Positions 63,364 to 64,000 of a DNA stretch of 64,000 bases are shown here, one piece after another (within the stretch, counting starts at the first letter, position 1; each line of letters opens with the position of its first letter). The position numbers and the translations under genes were made by a program. Location: the NCBI GenBank assembly GCA_036379455.1, contig DASVGQ010000146.1, positions 1-64,000 on the forward strand, written 5' to 3'. This DNA is from SCRT01 sp036379455. GTDB lineage: Bacteria > Pseudomonadota > Gammaproteobacteria > Nevskiales > Nevskiaceae. The notes beneath the pieces are model-generated. The model was given only the letters and a program-made list of their open reading frames with translations, was not told where the DNA came from and did not search any database.

Positions 63364-63996
63364 TCACGCCCAGGCCCCCGCGTCGGTATCGTCGATGCGC
63401 CACAGGAACCAGCTGGCGACCGACCGCCAAGGCGCCCAGCGCTTGACGACGCGCAGCGTCTGACGGTCACTCATGGGCTTGCCGCCGTGGTGCAGGCGCG
63501 CGACCCCGCGGCGCAGCCCGACGTCGCCCAGCGAGAAGACGTCCAGCCGGTCGAGCGCAAAGATGAGGAACATCTCCGCCGACCAGCGGCCGATGCCCGG
63601 CAGCGCGTCCAGCGTGGCGATGGCGCGTTCGTCTTCCATCTGTGCCAGCTCAGCGAAGGAGAACTCACCGCGGTCGACTCGCGCCGCGATGTCGATGAGC
63701 CAACGCGACTTCGACCGCGACAGTCCCACGGCGCGCAGGCGTTCCGCCTCGATGCCGCGGAACGCGGCCGGCGTGAACAGCGGCGCACCGAGCAGCCCCG
63801 CGACGCGATCCTGGATGGCGTCCGCCGCCTTGGTTGAAAGCTGCTGGTTGATGATCGATGTGCAGAGCACGTGGAAGGCGGGGCGGGTGCGTTGCCCCAG
63901 CTGGCATGGCCCGTGGCGCGCGATGAGCGCCGCGAGCGCTTCGTCCGTGCGCGCAAGTTCGGTCTCCGCTCGCTCGAGGACTGTGCGCGGGATCAT
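63364..63996 (-). CDS. AlkA-type DNA-3-methyladenine glycosylase (HhH-GPD family)
   Basis: 210 residues at the window edge; the ATG at 63996 gives a normal short-AlkA length, though four bases beyond it cannot be judged. Base-excision repair of alkylated purines. Helix-hairpin-helix ALPGIGRWSAEM (~131-142) and the catalytic Asp158 in VFSLGDVGLRRG, preceded by INQQLSTKAADAI, fit the AlkA/MpgII group without the N-terminal AlkA domain. Only one other alkylation-repair gene (ogt) is in the window, at the far end. Confidence 0.9.
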   Translation of the reverse strand: MIPRTVLERAETELARTDEALAALIARHGPCQLGQRTRPAFHVLCTSIINQQLSTKAADAIQDRVAGLLGAPLFTPAAFRGIEAERLRAVGLSRSKSRWLIDIAARVDRGEFSFAELAQMEDERAIATLDALPGIGRWSAEMFLIFALDRLDVFSLGDVGLRRGVARLHHGGKPMSDRQTLRVVKRWAPWRSVASWFLWRIDDTDAGAWA

Positions 63997-64000
63997 CGCG

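Overview
The window is a high-GC bacterial chromosome segment with dense gene packing, many GTG/TTG starts and 1-4 base start/stop overlaps. The gene set points to a gammaproteobacterium: ffh next to ypjD and corB, ssrA-smpB-rnfH-bamE-fur, opgGH with RNase T (a gammaproteobacterial enzyme), and a tmRNA tag ending ALAA. The Rieske oxygenase island would suit a soil or pollutant-degrading lineage. Placement at order level is inference only.

Layout. 1-6.4 kb: a hypothetical gene, a DHA2-family drug exporter, a coiled-coil small protein, a DUF2459 lipoprotein, a Tat-type solute-binding protein and an Ogt alkyltransferase. 6.5-12.5 kb: conserved core with tRNA-Val(CAC), ffh, a metallo-beta-lactamase phosphodiesterase-like protein, ypjD, corB, a DksA/YbiI zinc-finger protein and gluQ. 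12.7-18.9 kb: assorted single genes (methyltransferase, universal stress protein, DUF924, thioredoxin, glutamine amidotransferase, purU, NTF2-like). 19-27.9 kb: a structured non-coding stretch, tmRNA with its terminator, smpB, rnfH, bamE, fur, opgH/opgG/rnt and argG.

28-39.3 kb is a catabolic island, all on the + strand. It holds an octopine-dehydrogenase-like protein and a 3-hydroxyacyl-CoA dehydrogenase. Behind a perfect inverted repeat follows a tightly overlapping operon: Rieske oxygenase alpha and beta, acyl-CoA ligase, a thiolase-like protein without the thiolase cysteine, a DUF35 protein fused to a degenerate SDR domain, a cyclase-family hydrolase and an SDR. A LivK-type binding protein follows. 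The gene content suggests uptake, ring hydroxylation, CoA activation and retro-aldol side-chain shortening of an unknown aromatic or alicyclic acid. 39.4-44.5 kb: a TviB-like nucleotide-sugar dehydrogenase, a seven-heme cytochrome c with a membrane b-type cytochrome, a FrnE-like/PEP-mutase-like pair and RidA.

44.7-56.2 kb, minus strand: a partial type VI secretion operon (tssA, a degraded M15 peptidase-like frame, PAAR, a membrane protein, tssM, tagF, an OmpA-domain protein, vgrG). The sheath, baseplate, Hcp and ClpV genes are not in the window. 56.5-64 kb: a J-domain membrane protein; a four-gene operon of two sister DUF1538 membrane proteins, a short PII-like protein and a CBS protein; a YheS-type ABC-F ATPase with a Lon-N-domain protein; a GFA-fold protein and an AlkA-type glycosylase at the edge.

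The best candidates for undescribed biology are the DUF1538-DUF1538-PII-CBS operon, the cysteine-less thiolase with its DUF35/pseudo-SDR partner, and the cytochrome pair.
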